From: DATATJ01 sp963789075
GTDB lineage: Bacteria; Acidobacteriota; Vicinamibacteria; Vicinamibacterales; CAVVIG01
Length of the DNA: 64,000 nucleotides
Reading direction: 5' to 3'
Assembly (NCBI GenBank): GCA_963789075.1
Contig: CAWBJQ010000014.1
Location: 1,309,031-1,373,030, forward strand
Under the pieces are notes generated by a model, which saw nothing but the letters and a program-made list of their open reading frames with translations, searched no databases and was not told the origin of the DNA. A program made the translations under genes and the position numbers. Shown piece after piece: positions 10,639-19,185 of this stretch (position 1 is the stretch's first letter; every line of letters starts with the position of its first letter).

Positions 10639-11208
10639 TCACCGGGTGGCGCGTTCGCGCTTGACCGCCTGCAGCAACACCGGCTGCGTCGTGTAATTCT
10701 CCAGGGTGATCGTCGAGCGGGTCTTGTCCATCGTGACCTTGGTGGCCAGCGATAGCTTGCCTTCACCTTCGCCGTCACTGTTGAGGTGAATTTCCACGAT
10801 GGTGAAGGGGTAATCGATCGATCGCGGCTGATTGGAGGCCTCCCAGAACCCGATACGGCGGTCCGTGGCGAGCACGACCTGTTCGCCTCCGTCTTCACCC
10901 TTGGTGTGGTGCGCGAAGTGGAGGTCGTAGCCGAGCCCGCCGTTCAGACGGAAGTAGCCGACGCGCGGCAGACTTTGCAGAACATCCAGAAGTTTCTCTG
11001 GCCCCTTCTGCGCCAGCGTCGTCATCAATCGGGTCCGTTCGGCGTCGGTCGACCAGCGAGTGACGACCATTTCGATCGTGCCGGTGCCGCCGTTGTTCAT
11101 GTTCACGGCCATCGCCGTAAAGCGTTCCGCTGCACCCTCCGTCTGCGCCATCACGACCAATCCGGCCGCGATGGTGCAGGCTGCCGTCAAGGCGCTCAAC
11201 TTTCTCAT
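10639..11208 (-). CDS. Exported protein of unknown function
   Basis: About 190 residues with a signal peptide (MRKLSALTAACTIAAGLVV), then a single beta-rich domain (MAVNMNNGGTGTIEMVVTRW, FTIVEIHLNSDGEGEGKLSLA). ATG 11208 is chosen over the longer frame because the signal peptide begins there and ggggg lies upstream. I know similar proteins only as acidobacterial hypotheticals. It is divergent from dedA with about 57 bp between starts, so the two may share a control region. Confidence 0.6.
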   Translation of the reverse strand: MRKLSALTAACTIAAGLVVMAQTEGAAERFTAMAVNMNNGGTGTIEMVVTRWSTDAERTRLMTTLAQKGPEKLLDVLQSLPRVGYFRLNGGLGYDLHFAHHTKGEDGGEQVVLATDRRIGFWEASNQPRSIDYPFTIVEIHLNSDGEGEGKLSLATKVTMDKTRSTITLENYTTQPVLLQAVKRERATR

Positions 11209-11264
11209 CTGTGCCCCCAATCTGTGCCCACGTTGGAGAGGGGGGTGCAAAGAGAACTCCAGCT

Positions 11265-11876
11265 ATGGAGCGTCATTTCCTTGATTGGCTCGTGCGATAT
11301 GGCACGCCTGTCCTCTTTTTTGCACAGTTATTCGGCATCTTCGGCCTCCCGATTCCCGACGAGCTACTCCTGACCACTGCTGGGGTCCTGGTGCGCAAGG
11401 GACAGCTTGAGGGCACGCCGACCATCATTGCGGCGATCACCGGCTGCATGCTGGGTATCACGATCAGTTATGTGCTGGGACGAACGGTCGGTTTGGCGAC
11501 GCTGCAGCGGGTGGTGCACGTCCATCTCGAGACCCTGCAAAAAGTCCAGATCTGGTTCAAGCGTTTCGGGCGCTGGCTCCTCGCGTTCGGTTACTTCGTG
11601 CCCGGCGTGCGGCATGTGACCGCGCTGGCCGCCGGCTCGGCGCCGCTCGAATACGGGACGTTTGCGGCGTATGCGTATCCCGGGGCGATCTTATGGTCGA
11701 GCACGTTCGTCGCGCTTGGCTATTTTGCGGGCGATCGCTGGCAGGCCGTCTTGATGGCTCTCCGAGCACACCTGACCAGGGTCGCGCTCGCCGGTGCCGT
11801 GGCGGCCACCGTCTACGTGATCTGGACCGTACGACGCGGGCCATCGTCAGACATGACCAATCAGTCTATTAAATGA
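11265..11876 (+). CDS. DedA-family membrane protein (SNARE-associated/VTT domain)
   Basis: Inner-membrane protein of the DedA family, which is linked to undecaprenyl phosphate or phospholipid flipping and envelope homeostasis. Visible features are the N-terminal FGLPIPDELLLTTAG re-entrant motif, GRTVGLATL, and the conserved FGRWLLAFGYFVPGVRH segment with its arginine and glycine-rich loop. Several transmembrane stretches are present. At 203 residues it has a normal length. ATG 11265 is the first codon that starts the conserved region. Which DedA subgroup it belongs to cannot be told. Confidence 0.85.
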   Translation: MERHFLDWLVRYGTPVLFFAQLFGIFGLPIPDELLLTTAGVLVRKGQLEGTPTIIAAITGCMLGITISYVLGRTVGLATLQRVVHVHLETLQKVQIWFKRFGRWLLAFGYFVPGVRHVTALAAGSAPLEYGTFAAYAYPGAILWSSTFVALGYFAGDRWQAVLMALRAHLTRVALAGAVAATVYVIWTVRRGPSSDMTNQSIK

Positions 11877-12120
11877 CAACATAAGACTATATGTTCGATA
11901 AATAGCAATTTGTGTCACTAATAGAACATGCTCCGGTTAAGCATTTGTTTAACTTGTGTTTACGTTCACACGGAAACCCGCATTGTGTTTATCTGTGTGC
12001 CGTAATGAAGCACGAATCCAACAGGTCAGTCCCGCCTAGAATCGCGGCAACTCACTGATTTCAAGGCGCTTACGAGCAATCGGCGCCCGCGGCTGCGATA
12101 TTGCTCCGCTGGCTGACACG
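11877..12120. other. AT-rich intergenic region
   Basis: The first 130 bases are markedly AT-rich compared with the rest of the window (for example gataaatagcaatttgtg and gcatttgtttaacttgtg). I see no gene or clear palindrome. It may hold the promoter of the downstream S8-tail/GNAT pair or be a scar of transfer. Confidence 0.4.
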
Positions 12121-12291
12121 ATGCGCCTCCGATCGTTCTCTACTGTTCGTCACAAAGTCGTCTGGATTGGCGGACCCCTATCGCAGGTCGGACTGCGCGG
12201 CCAGAGCGCTGTTGCGCACAACATCATCTGGGGCGGGTCGGCGGACCTGCGCGTGACCTCGGGAAGCACGTTGGGCGGAGGCTTCTCGTGA
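12121..12291 (+). pseudogene. C-terminal remnant of an S8 (subtilase) peptidase
   Basis: A 56-codon frame from ATG 12121 ends with KVVWIGGPLSQVG and AVAHNIIWGGSADLRV. Repeated V(V/I)WG-type segments at the extreme C-terminus are typical of acidobacterial S8 peptidases of the AprX kind. No catalytic domain is present upstream within the window, where AT-rich DNA lies instead. The piece is therefore a truncated tail or a short relict gene. Its TGA overlaps the GTG start of the next gene (gtga), so the original coupling is kept. Confidence 0.4.
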
Positions 12292-12956
12292 TCGAAAAAA
12301 TGCCTTACCGCCCGGAGCAGGAGACGACGGGTCGGCGGCCGGCGACGATTCAGCGGCCCAACGACGCGGTCAGCACCGACTGGCGCCTGGGGCTGCCGGC
12401 GCTGCGCGGGTCGCAGGTGACGCTGCGGGACTTGCGCTCGTCAGACGCGCCCTCGCTCTTCGCCATGCTGACGACCGCGGAAGTCTCGAGGTTCATCTCG
12501 CCACCGCCCACGACCCTCGAAGCGTTCGAGCGGTTCATCGCGTGGACGGTCCGGCAGCGGCTCGCCGGTACGTACGTCTGCTTTGCCGTGACGCTTGCAG
12601 GCACGGACACGGCGATCGGAATTTTCCAGCTGCGCGACCTTGGTGAGGGCTTTCGCACGGCGGAGTGGGGCTTTGCGATCGGGTCGGCGTACTGGGGCAC
12701 CGGCGTGTTTCAGAACGGCGCTGAGCTGCTGACGACCTTTGCGTTCGAGGTGGTCGGCGTCCACCGCCTGGAGGCGCGTGCGGCGGTGAAAAACGGGCGC
12801 GGCAACGGCGCGCTCCGGAAGCTGGGCGCGGTGCATGAGGGCGTGTTGCGGAAGTCGTTTCTGAAGAACGGCGAGTATCTCGATCAGGTCCTGTGGACGA
12901 TCCTCGCCGAGGAATGGCGTCAGACGCTCTCGTCCGGGGGCGCGCGCGTTCACTAG
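12288..12956 (+). CDS. GNAT-family N-acetyltransferase (RimJ-like)
   Basis: Predicted acetyl-CoA-dependent N-acetyltransferase. The core begins near residue 45 (GSQVTLRDLRSSDAPSLFAM), continues with FRTAEWGFAIGSAYWGTGVF (the acetyl-CoA loop has a Gly-Thr-Gly variant), and ends with VHRLEARAAVKNGRGNGALR and GVLRKSFLKNGEY. This is the RimJ/RimL-type arrangement that acetylates protein N-termini or small amines. Start GTG 12288 overlaps the upstream stop by gtga; ATG 12300 is also possible. An extra 40 residues precede the domain. Substrate unknown. Confidence 0.8.
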   Translation: MIEKMPYRPEQETTGRRPATIQRPNDAVSTDWRLGLPALRGSQVTLRDLRSSDAPSLFAMLTTAEVSRFISPPPTTLEAFERFIAWTVRQRLAGTYVCFAVTLAGTDTAIGIFQLRDLGEGFRTAEWGFAIGSAYWGTGVFQNGAELLTTFAFEVVGVHRLEARAAVKNGRGNGALRKLGAVHEGVLRKSFLKNGEYLDQVLWTILAEEWRQTLSSGGARVH

Positions 12957-12981
12957 GCGGCGGCCTGTAGCCATCGAGCCT

Positions 12982-13962
12982 TCAATTCGGCAGCGTCGCT
13001 TCGATGCGTCGTGGATCGATCCGCCAGACCTTTCCCGCTTCCAGATTGGACAGCCACACCGCGCCCAGGCCGACCCGCACCGCGTCGCCGCCTTTGCCGT
13101 AGAACTGCTGGACCACCGCATTCGTGGACGGATCGATGCGCGACAGCGGAAACTCGAACGACGTCACCCACACCGAGCCTTCGCCGACCGCGATGTCGCC
13201 GCCCCCGCCGGGGACGCCCACTTCGATGGTCGCCGCCACCGTGTTCGTCTTCGGATCGATGCGCGAGACGCTGCCGTCGCCCTGATTGAGCGTCCAGACC
13301 GCGCCGGCGCCCACCGCGATGAAGCGCGGGGCCTTGCCCACGGCGATGGTCTCGACGATCAGGTTCGTATGCGGATCGACGCGTGCGACGGTGCCGCGGT
13401 CGGTGCTCGTGACCCACACCGCGTCCTCGCCGAAGGCCAGGCCATACGAGCCGGGCGCGACATAAATCTCCGCGACCACGGCATTGGTCGCCGGATCGAA
13501 TCGTGCGAGCGTGCCTTTCGCATCGGTCATCATCCAGACGCTTCCAGCGCCGGTCGCGATCGATCCTTCGGAATGGCCGATCGTCGTCGGCACCGTGGCG
13601 GTGATCGCGCCGGTCTCGAGATCCACGCGCGCGATCGTGTGATCGCCGCAGTTGGGCACCCAGAGGCTGCCGAAGCCGGCGGCGAGCCCGGAGCACGGGC
13701 CCTTCCCGACCGGGATGGTGGCGGCGACGATGTTCGTCTTCGGGTCCAGCCGGGTCACGCTGTTCTTCGGCTTGTTCGAAATCCACACCGCCTGATCGAC
13801 GGCGATCCAATCCGGCGCGCCCGGCACGTCGAAGATGGCGTCGGGTTTCAGTCGTTCGATGGGGATTTTGACGCCCGGCGTCTTCACCCCCGGCTTGACC
13901 GCCGGCACCGCCTGAACCATCGTCAGCCAGCCGAGCACGAGATAAAGAGCGAATTTGTCCAT
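12982..13962 (-). CDS. Secreted beta-propeller protein (virginiamycin B lyase/YncE-like)
   Basis: 326 residues with a signal peptide (LYLVLGWLTMVQA) and about six repeated blades. Each has the form 'G.GAVW..N...G.V.RIDP.TN.VVATI.VG' (for example VTRLDPKTNIVAATI, VSRIDPKTNTVAATI). This is the Vgb/YncE seven-bladed propeller type. Vgb lyase activity should not be assumed, because most such proteins are of unknown function. It is convergent with the GNAT gene and divergent from the DUF1549 gene, with only 24 bp between starts. Confidence 0.7.
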   Translation of the reverse strand: MDKFALYLVLGWLTMVQAVPAVKPGVKTPGVKIPIERLKPDAIFDVPGAPDWIAVDQAVWISNKPKNSVTRLDPKTNIVAATIPVGKGPCSGLAAGFGSLWVPNCGDHTIARVDLETGAITATVPTTIGHSEGSIATGAGSVWMMTDAKGTLARFDPATNAVVAEIYVAPGSYGLAFGEDAVWVTSTDRGTVARVDPHTNLIVETIAVGKAPRFIAVGAGAVWTLNQGDGSVSRIDPKTNTVAATIEVGVPGGGGDIAVGEGSVWVTSFEFPLSRIDPSTNAVVQQFYGKGGDAVRVGLGAVWLSNLEAGKVWRIDPRRIEATLPN

Positions 13963-13972
13963 TTGGTGCGTG

Positions 13973-13978
13973 CATAAT
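13973..13978 (+). promoter_or_regulatory. -10-like hexamer CATAAT before a start codon
   Basis: Lies 9 bp before ATG 13987, so transcription would start at or within two bases of the start codon. No -35 match and no Shine-Dalgarno sequence are visible. Confidence 0.4.
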
Positions 13979-13986
13979 AGCCGGTC

Positions 13987-16900
13987 ATGATCCCCGGTTG
14001 CACGTTCAGACGCATCGGCTGGATTCTAGTCGCGGCGCTGCCGCTCGCCGCCGAAATCGCGGGTGAAGCGCGCCAGCGGCCGGCCGCGGCCGCCGTGCAG
14101 TCGGCCGATTTCTTCGAGGCGAAGATCCGGCCGGTGCTCGCCGCCAACTGTTACGACTGCCACACCGAGGAACAGCTCGGCGGCCTGCGCGTCGACTCGA
14201 GAGACGGTCTGCTCAAGGGTGGCAAATCGGGCCCCGCGATCGTGCCGGGCGATCCGGATCGGAGCCTGCTGATTCGGGCTGTGCGCCAGAGCGACACGTT
14301 GAAGATGCCGAAGGGCGGACGGCTGACGCCCGAGGAAGTTGACGCGCTCACTGAGTGGGTCCGCGCCGGCGCCGTTTGGCCAACGGCTGTGGCGTCCGCC
14401 GCGCCCGCCGGGAAGGTGGACAAGCCGGAGTCTGCAGGCACGCCGATCGCCTCCGCGAAATCCGCCGCGCCGGCGTACATCATCAAGCCGGAGCAGCGGG
14501 CGTTCTGGTCGTTTCAGCCGATAGAGCACCCGGCGGTGCCGCTCGTGAAGCGGACCGACTGGGCGAAGAGCGACATCGATCGGTTCGTGCTCGCGCGACT
14601 CGAGCAGGAGGGCCTCGTGCCGGTGCGTGCGGCCGACAAGCGCACGCTGATTCGCCGCGCGACGCTCGATCTGATCGGCCTGCCGCCCACGGCCGAGGAG
14701 ATCGAAGCGTTCGAACACGACGAGGCGCCTGACGCCTTCGCGCGGGTGGTCGAGCGCCTGCTGGCGTCGCCGCAATACGGCGAAGCGTGGGGACGCCTGT
14801 GGCTCGACGTGGCACGCTACGGCGAAGACGACTACCGCTCCCTCGATCCGCAGCAGCGCGGCTACAACCCGTATCCGAATGCGTATCTGTATCGCGACTG
14901 GGTGATCAAGGCGTTCAACGACGACCTGCCGTACGATCAGTTCGTCCGGGCGCAGCTCGCCGGCGATCTGATCGGCGGCGACGCGCGCGCGCGCACGCTG
15001 CCGGCGCTCGGCTTCCTCGGCCTCGGCCCCTGGTTCTACGACAACGGCGCGGTCGAGATCACGCGCGCCGACGAGCGGCACGATCGCGTGGACGTCGTGT
15101 CGCGGGGGTTTCTCGGTCTCACGGTCGGCTGCGCGCGCTGCCACGACCACAAATACGACCCGATTCCCACGAAGGACTACTACGCCCTCGCCGGCGTGTT
15201 TCTGAACACGTCGTACCACGAATATCCGCTCGTGCCCAAGGGCGTGGTCGAGGAGTACGACGCGCAGGACAAGAAGATCGAGAAGAAGGAGCGCCTGCTC
15301 GCCGAATTCCTCTCCACCGAATCGACGCAGCTCGCGCAGACGCTGGCGCTCCAGGCGTCCAAGTACATGATCGCCGCCTGGAAGGTGACGGGGGAACCGA
15401 AAGAAGACAAGGCGAAGATCGTCGACGCGGAACGGCTCGACTACGAGCTCTTCGATCGGTGGATCAAGTTTCTCGCGAAGCCGCCGAAGTTTTATCCCCA
15501 GCTGACGAAGTGGCAGGCGATGATCGCGGCCGGTGGCACCGCGCCGGAGGCGAAGGCGCTCGCCGACGATTTCCAGAGCGTCATCCTCGATGTGATGTTC
15601 GACCGCAAGGACATCAAGGACGAGAACGACATCATCTACGCGAAAGCGCTGCCGGGCACGAAGAAGAAGGAGCCGGGGAAGCTGCCGAGCGATTTCGTCA
15701 CCAACGACGACTTCTGTCCCGGCTGCGGTCTCGAGCTCAAGAGTCTGCCGATCGAGCGCAACAATCTCTGGACCGACGTGTTCCAGCGCGATCTGGCCGA
15801 CGGCTTCGATCCCAATCAGGTGTCAGAGCGGCCGGCGCCAGGGCTGCTGGCGTTCCGCGGGTGGGGGCTCGAGCGGCAGTTGAGCGCGGATCGCCGCCGC
15901 TACATCGACGGCTTGCGCGACGACATCGAGGCGCTCCGCAAGACCCAGCCGCCGAAGTACGCCTTCGTGCACGGCGTCGCGGACGTCCAGAAGCCGCAAA
16001 ACTTGAAAGTCAGCAAGCGCGGAAGTCCCTACAATCTGGGCGACGAAGAGCCGCGGCACTTCCTGTCGGTGCTGAGCGAAGGCGAGCCTGCAGCGTTTGC
16101 GCAGGGGAGCGGCCGTCTCGAGCTGGCCGATGCGATCCTGCGCCAGCCGATCGCGATCCGCGTAATCGTCAATCGCATCTGGAAGCAACATTTCGGCACC
16201 GGCATCGTGGACACGCCGAGCAATTTCGGCGTCGCCGGCGAGCGCCCCACCAATCCGGCACTGCTCGATTACCTCGCCACGACCTTCATCGACAACAAGA
16301 TGTCGATCAAGGCGCTGCACCGCGCCATCATGCTGAGCGCCGTCTATCAGCTCAGCACCGACAATAGCCCGGCGAATCTGGAGAAGGACTCCGGCAACCG
16401 GTTCTACTGGCGGGCAAACCGCCATCGCATGACCGCCGAGGAAGTGCGCGACTCGTTGCTCTTCGTCTCGGGCGCGCTCGATACCAAAGCCGGCGGGCCG
16501 TCGACGCCGCTGACACCGTTCTTCGACCGCCGCACGGTGTATGGAAAGGTGAGCCGCTACAAGCTCGACGACTATCTGCAGCTGTTCGATTTCCCGAGCC
16601 CGAATCTGTCGGCCGAGAAGCGCTTCACGACGAGCGTGCCGCTGCAGCGGTTGTTCTTCATGAACAGCGACTTCATGCAGCAGCAAGCCGAACGCCTGGC
16701 GCGGCGCATCGTCCAGGAGCCGGACAACACGGCGCGGATTCAGCAGGCCTACCGTCTGATCTTTGGCCGGACGGCCAGCGACGTCGAGGTGAAGGCCGGT
16801 CTCGCGTTCATGACGACGGAGCCGTTGAAGGATTACGAGGAACGGAAGAACACAAAGGACACGAAGGACACAAAGGAAGCGAAGGACGCAACGAGCGTGA

Positions 16901-17094
16901 AGGACGCCGGCGATTCCAAAAAGGATTCGGCGTCCGACGATGAAAAGCCGGAAGCGGTGGGCGAGGGCATGATGGCCGGCGTCATCCCTGGCGCGGCGAA
17001 GAAAGGCGCTGCGAAGAAACTGTTGCCGGTCACTCCGTGGGGCCGGTACATGAAGATTCTTCTGAGCTCGAGCGAGTTTTTGTTCGTGAGCTGA
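13987..17094 (+). CDS. Cytochrome c-like (PSD1) / DUF1549 / DUF1553 protein
   Basis: 1035-residue exported protein. Signal peptide; PSD1-type haem domain with CYDCH (about residue 57) and RVDSRDGLLKGGKSGPAIV; DUF1549 (about 185-420) with DRFVLARLEQEGL and FLGLTVGCARCHDHKYDPI; DUF1553 (about 690-900) with VNRIWKQHFGTGIV. Such genes are abundant in Planctomycetes and Acidobacteria and nearly always precede a DUF1501 gene, as here, 7 bp away. They are thought to act in polysaccharide degradation, but the activity is unproven. Odd: a Lys/Asp-rich tract near residue 955 is encoded by the cacaaaggacacgaagg repeat (16846-16890). Confidence 0.85.
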   Translation: MIPGCTFRRIGWILVAALPLAAEIAGEARQRPAAAAVQSADFFEAKIRPVLAANCYDCHTEEQLGGLRVDSRDGLLKGGKSGPAIVPGDPDRSLLIRAVRQSDTLKMPKGGRLTPEEVDALTEWVRAGAVWPTAVASAAPAGKVDKPESAGTPIASAKSAAPAYIIKPEQRAFWSFQPIEHPAVPLVKRTDWAKSDIDRFVLARLEQEGLVPVRAADKRTLIRRATLDLIGLPPTAEEIEAFEHDEAPDAFARVVERLLASPQYGEAWGRLWLDVARYGEDDYRSLDPQQRGYNPYPNAYLYRDWVIKAFNDDLPYDQFVRAQLAGDLIGGDARARTLPALGFLGLGPWFYDNGAVEITRADERHDRVDVVSRGFLGLTVGCARCHDHKYDPIPTKDYYALAGVFLNTSYHEYPLVPKGVVEEYDAQDKKIEKKERLLAEFLSTESTQLAQTLALQASKYMIAAWKVTGEPKEDKAKIVDAERLDYELFDRWIKFLAKPPKFYPQLTKWQAMIAAGGTAPEAKALADDFQSVILDVMFDRKDIKDENDIIYAKALPGTKKKEPGKLPSDFVTNDDFCPGCGLELKSLPIERNNLWTDVFQRDLADGFDPNQVSERPAPGLLAFRGWGLERQLSADRRRYIDGLRDDIEALRKTQPPKYAFVHGVADVQKPQNLKVSKRGSPYNLGDEEPRHFLSVLSEGEPAAFAQGSGRLELADAILRQPIAIRVIVNRIWKQHFGTGIVDTPSNFGVAGERPTNPALLDYLATTFIDNKMSIKALHRAIMLSAVYQLSTDNSPANLEKDSGNRFYWRANRHRMTAEEVRDSLLFVSGALDTKAGGPSTPLTPFFDRRTVYGKVSRYKLDDYLQLFDFPSPNLSAEKRFTTSVPLQRLFFMNSDFMQQQAERLARRIVQEPDNTARIQQAYRLIFGRTASDVEVKAGLAFMTTEPLKDYEERKNTKDTKDTKEAKDATSVKDAGDSKKDSASDDEKPEAVGEGMMAGVIPGAAKKGAAKKLLPVTPWGRYMKILLSSSEFLFVS
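16844..16892 (+). repeat. In-frame 'acacaaaggacacgaagg' iterations inside a CDS
   Basis: Four to five 9-bp units (acaaaggac/acgaaggac) are read in frame as KDTKDTKEAKDA. The unit matches the cacgaag/gaggacacgg units of the intergenic inverted repeats at 1722, 4158 and 34049. Confidence 0.6.
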
Positions 17095-17101
17095 GGAAAG
17101 T

Positions 17102-18577
17102 GTGAAAACCATGTCGCACAGATCACGAAGCCCGCTCACTCGCCGTGACGCGCTCTGCAAGATGGGCAACGGCTTCGGCATGCTCGCCTTTGCGAGCCTG
17201 GTCGGCGAATCGCTGCTGCGCGCGGCAGGGCCGTTCGCGCAGGACGGCGCACTCGATCCGCGCAAGCTCGATCATCCCGCGCGCGCCAAGCGCGTGATCT
17301 TTCTGTTCATGAACGGCGGGCTGTCGCAGGTGGACAGCTTCGATCCGAAGCCGATGCTCGACAAGTACCATGGGCAGCCGCTGCCCGGCGGCTCGGTGGC
17401 GACTGAGCGCAAGACCGGCGCGCTGATGCGGTCGCCGTTTGCCTTCAAGAAATACGGCGGCGCCGGCATCGAGGTCAGCGAGCTGTTTCCGCACGTCGGC
17501 GAGTGCGCCGATGACATCTGCTTCATCCGATCGATGTACACCGACATCCCGAATCACGAGCCCTCGATGCTCATGATGAACACGGGCCACACGCAGGTCG
17601 GCCGTCCGTCGCTCGGCTCCTGGCTGACGTATGGCCTTGGCACGGACAATACGAATCTTCCCGGCTTCGTCGTGCTCTGCCCTGACGTGCCAACCACGGT
17701 CGGGCCGCCACTGTGGAACAGCGCGTTTCTGCCGGCCGTGCACCAGGGCACCTTCATCGCCGACAAGGTGGAGAAGCAGGCCGCCACCGCGATGGTCGGC
17801 AAGGACTTCGATCCGAAGAAGCTGATCGCGTATATCAACAACGAGAAGTTCACGTTGAGCGAGCAGCGCCGCGAGCTCGACCTGCTCGAATCGCTGAACC
17901 GGATGCAGCTGGATCGGGAGGCGGTTCACGATCCGCAGCTGGAGGCCGCGATCAGCTCGATGGAAACGGCGTATCGAATGCAGACCGAGGCGCCCGACGT
18001 GTTCGACATCCGCAAGGAGAGCGCCGCGACGCTCACGCTGTATGGGCCGGGCAGCACCGCGCGCGGGTGCCTGATGGCCGTGCGGCTCGCCGAGCGCGGC
18101 GTCCGGATGGTGCAGGTGTACTACGGCAAAGGCGATCCGTGGGACGCGCACGCCGATATTCAGGCGCACCGGAAGAACGCGAAAGACTCCGATCAGCCGT
18201 TCGCGGCCGTGATCAAGGATCTGAAATCACGCGGCCTCTTCAAGGACACCCTTGTCGTCTGCGGCTCGGAGTTCGGGCGGACACCCGTGATGGAGATCGG
18301 CGGCGGCGCCGGCGGCACGCAGAACGGGCGCGATCACAATCCGTTCGGGTTCACGATGTGGCTGGCGGGCGGCGGCGTCAAAGGCGGGATGGTGTACGGC
18401 GCGACCGACGATTTCGGGTTCAAGGCGATCGACAAGCCAGTCCACGTGCACGACCTGCACGCCACGATTCTGCACCTGCTCGGGATCGATCACACGAAGC
18501 TGACGTATCGGTACAGCGGGCGCGACTTCCGGTTGACTGACGTGGCCGGCAACGTGATCCACGACATCATCGCGTGA
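17102..18577 (+). CDS. DUF1501 protein (Tat-exported sulfatase-fold family)
   Basis: 491 residues. The N-terminus has a twin-arginine signal (TRRDALCKMGNGFGMLAFAS). DUF1501 blocks follow: RVIFLFMNGGLSQVDSFDPK, PLPGGSVATERKTGALM, GRPSLGSWLTYGLG, GSEFGRTPVMEIGGGAGGTQ and GRDHNPFGFTMWLAGGG. The family has the alkaline phosphatase/sulfatase fold, with no proven substrate. GTG 17102 follows gaggaaag; ATG 17111 is an alternative start. It is 7 bp downstream of the DUF1549/DUF1553 gene and surely in one operon. Its stop codon lies within the left arm of the terminator. Confidence 0.85.
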   Translation: MKTMSHRSRSPLTRRDALCKMGNGFGMLAFASLVGESLLRAAGPFAQDGALDPRKLDHPARAKRVIFLFMNGGLSQVDSFDPKPMLDKYHGQPLPGGSVATERKTGALMRSPFAFKKYGGAGIEVSELFPHVGECADDICFIRSMYTDIPNHEPSMLMMNTGHTQVGRPSLGSWLTYGLGTDNTNLPGFVVLCPDVPTTVGPPLWNSAFLPAVHQGTFIADKVEKQAATAMVGKDFDPKKLIAYINNEKFTLSEQRRELDLLESLNRMQLDREAVHDPQLEAAISSMETAYRMQTEAPDVFDIRKESAATLTLYGPGSTARGCLMAVRLAERGVRMVQVYYGKGDPWDAHADIQAHRKNAKDSDQPFAAVIKDLKSRGLFKDTLVVCGSEFGRTPVMEIGGGAGGTQNGRDHNPFGFTMWLAGGGVKGGMVYGATDDFGFKAIDKPVHVHDLHATILHLLGIDHTKLTYRYSGRDFRLTDVAGNVIHDIIA

Positions 18578-18605
18578 GACGCCCGGCTCAAGCCGAGCGT
18601 CTCAC
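18574..18605. terminator. Bidirectional stem-loop between DUF1501 and yceI
   Basis: gtgagacgc (18574-18582) pairs with gcgtctcac (18597-18605), and inside it cggct pairs with agccg. The DUF1501 TGA lies in the left arm. The flanking genes converge, so the hairpin probably ends both transcripts. Confidence 0.6.
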
Positions 18606-18614
18606 GCTCCGCGT

Positions 18615-19139
18615 CTACTTCTGCATTGCCGCCTGGATCGTCAGCGCGATCTTCACATCGTCGCCGACCAGGAATCCGCCCGTCTCGAGCGCCGCATTCC
18701 ACGTCAGGCCGAAGTCTTTCCGGTTGAGCGTGATCTCGGTCTCGAACCCCGCCTTCTCGTTGCCCCACGGATCTTTGCCGCTGCCGAGATAGCTGACCGG
18801 CAGTGTGACGTCCTTGACGACGCCGCGGATGGTCAGCGGTCCGGCGACGGTGAACTCGTCGCCGCCCTTGGGCGTCACCTTCGTGCTGATGAACGTGATG
18901 GTGGGGAACTTCTCGACGTGGAAGAAATCCTCCGAGCGCAGGTGCGTGTCGCGATCGGCCGCGTTCGTGTCGACGCTCGACGCCTGCACGGTGAAGTTGA
19001 CGGATGACTGTTCGGGGCGCGCCGGATCGAACTGGATCGTGCCCTCGAACTCGGAAAAGCGCCCACGTACTTTGGTGACCAGGTGACGGACGCTGAAGGC
19101 GACTTCCGAATGCACTTTGTCGATGACGTATGTACTCAC
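18615..19139 (-). CDS. YceI-family periplasmic-type lipid-binding protein
   Basis: 174 residues forming a lipocalin-like barrel that binds polyisoprenoid or amphiphilic ligands. Family blocks: YVIDKVHSEVAFSVRHLVT, GRFSEFEGTIQFD, HLRSEDFFHVEKFPTITF, LTIRGVVKDVTLPV and NRKDFGLTWN. There is no signal peptide, so this copy is probably cytoplasmic. Start GTG 19139 follows gagggag. It lies 46 bp downstream of the marR gene on the same strand; MarR-YceI pairs are common and the regulator probably controls both. Confidence 0.9.
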   Translation of the reverse strand: MSTYVIDKVHSEVAFSVRHLVTKVRGRFSEFEGTIQFDPARPEQSSVNFTVQASSVDTNAADRDTHLRSEDFFHVEKFPTITFISTKVTPKGGDEFTVAGPLTIRGVVKDVTLPVSYLGSGKDPWGNEKAGFETEITLNRKDFGLTWNAALETGGFLVGDDVKIALTIQAAMQK

Positions 19140-19185
19140 TGGACTCCCTCTCGATAAATCGGTCGTGAACGCTTTGCAGTCCCTC

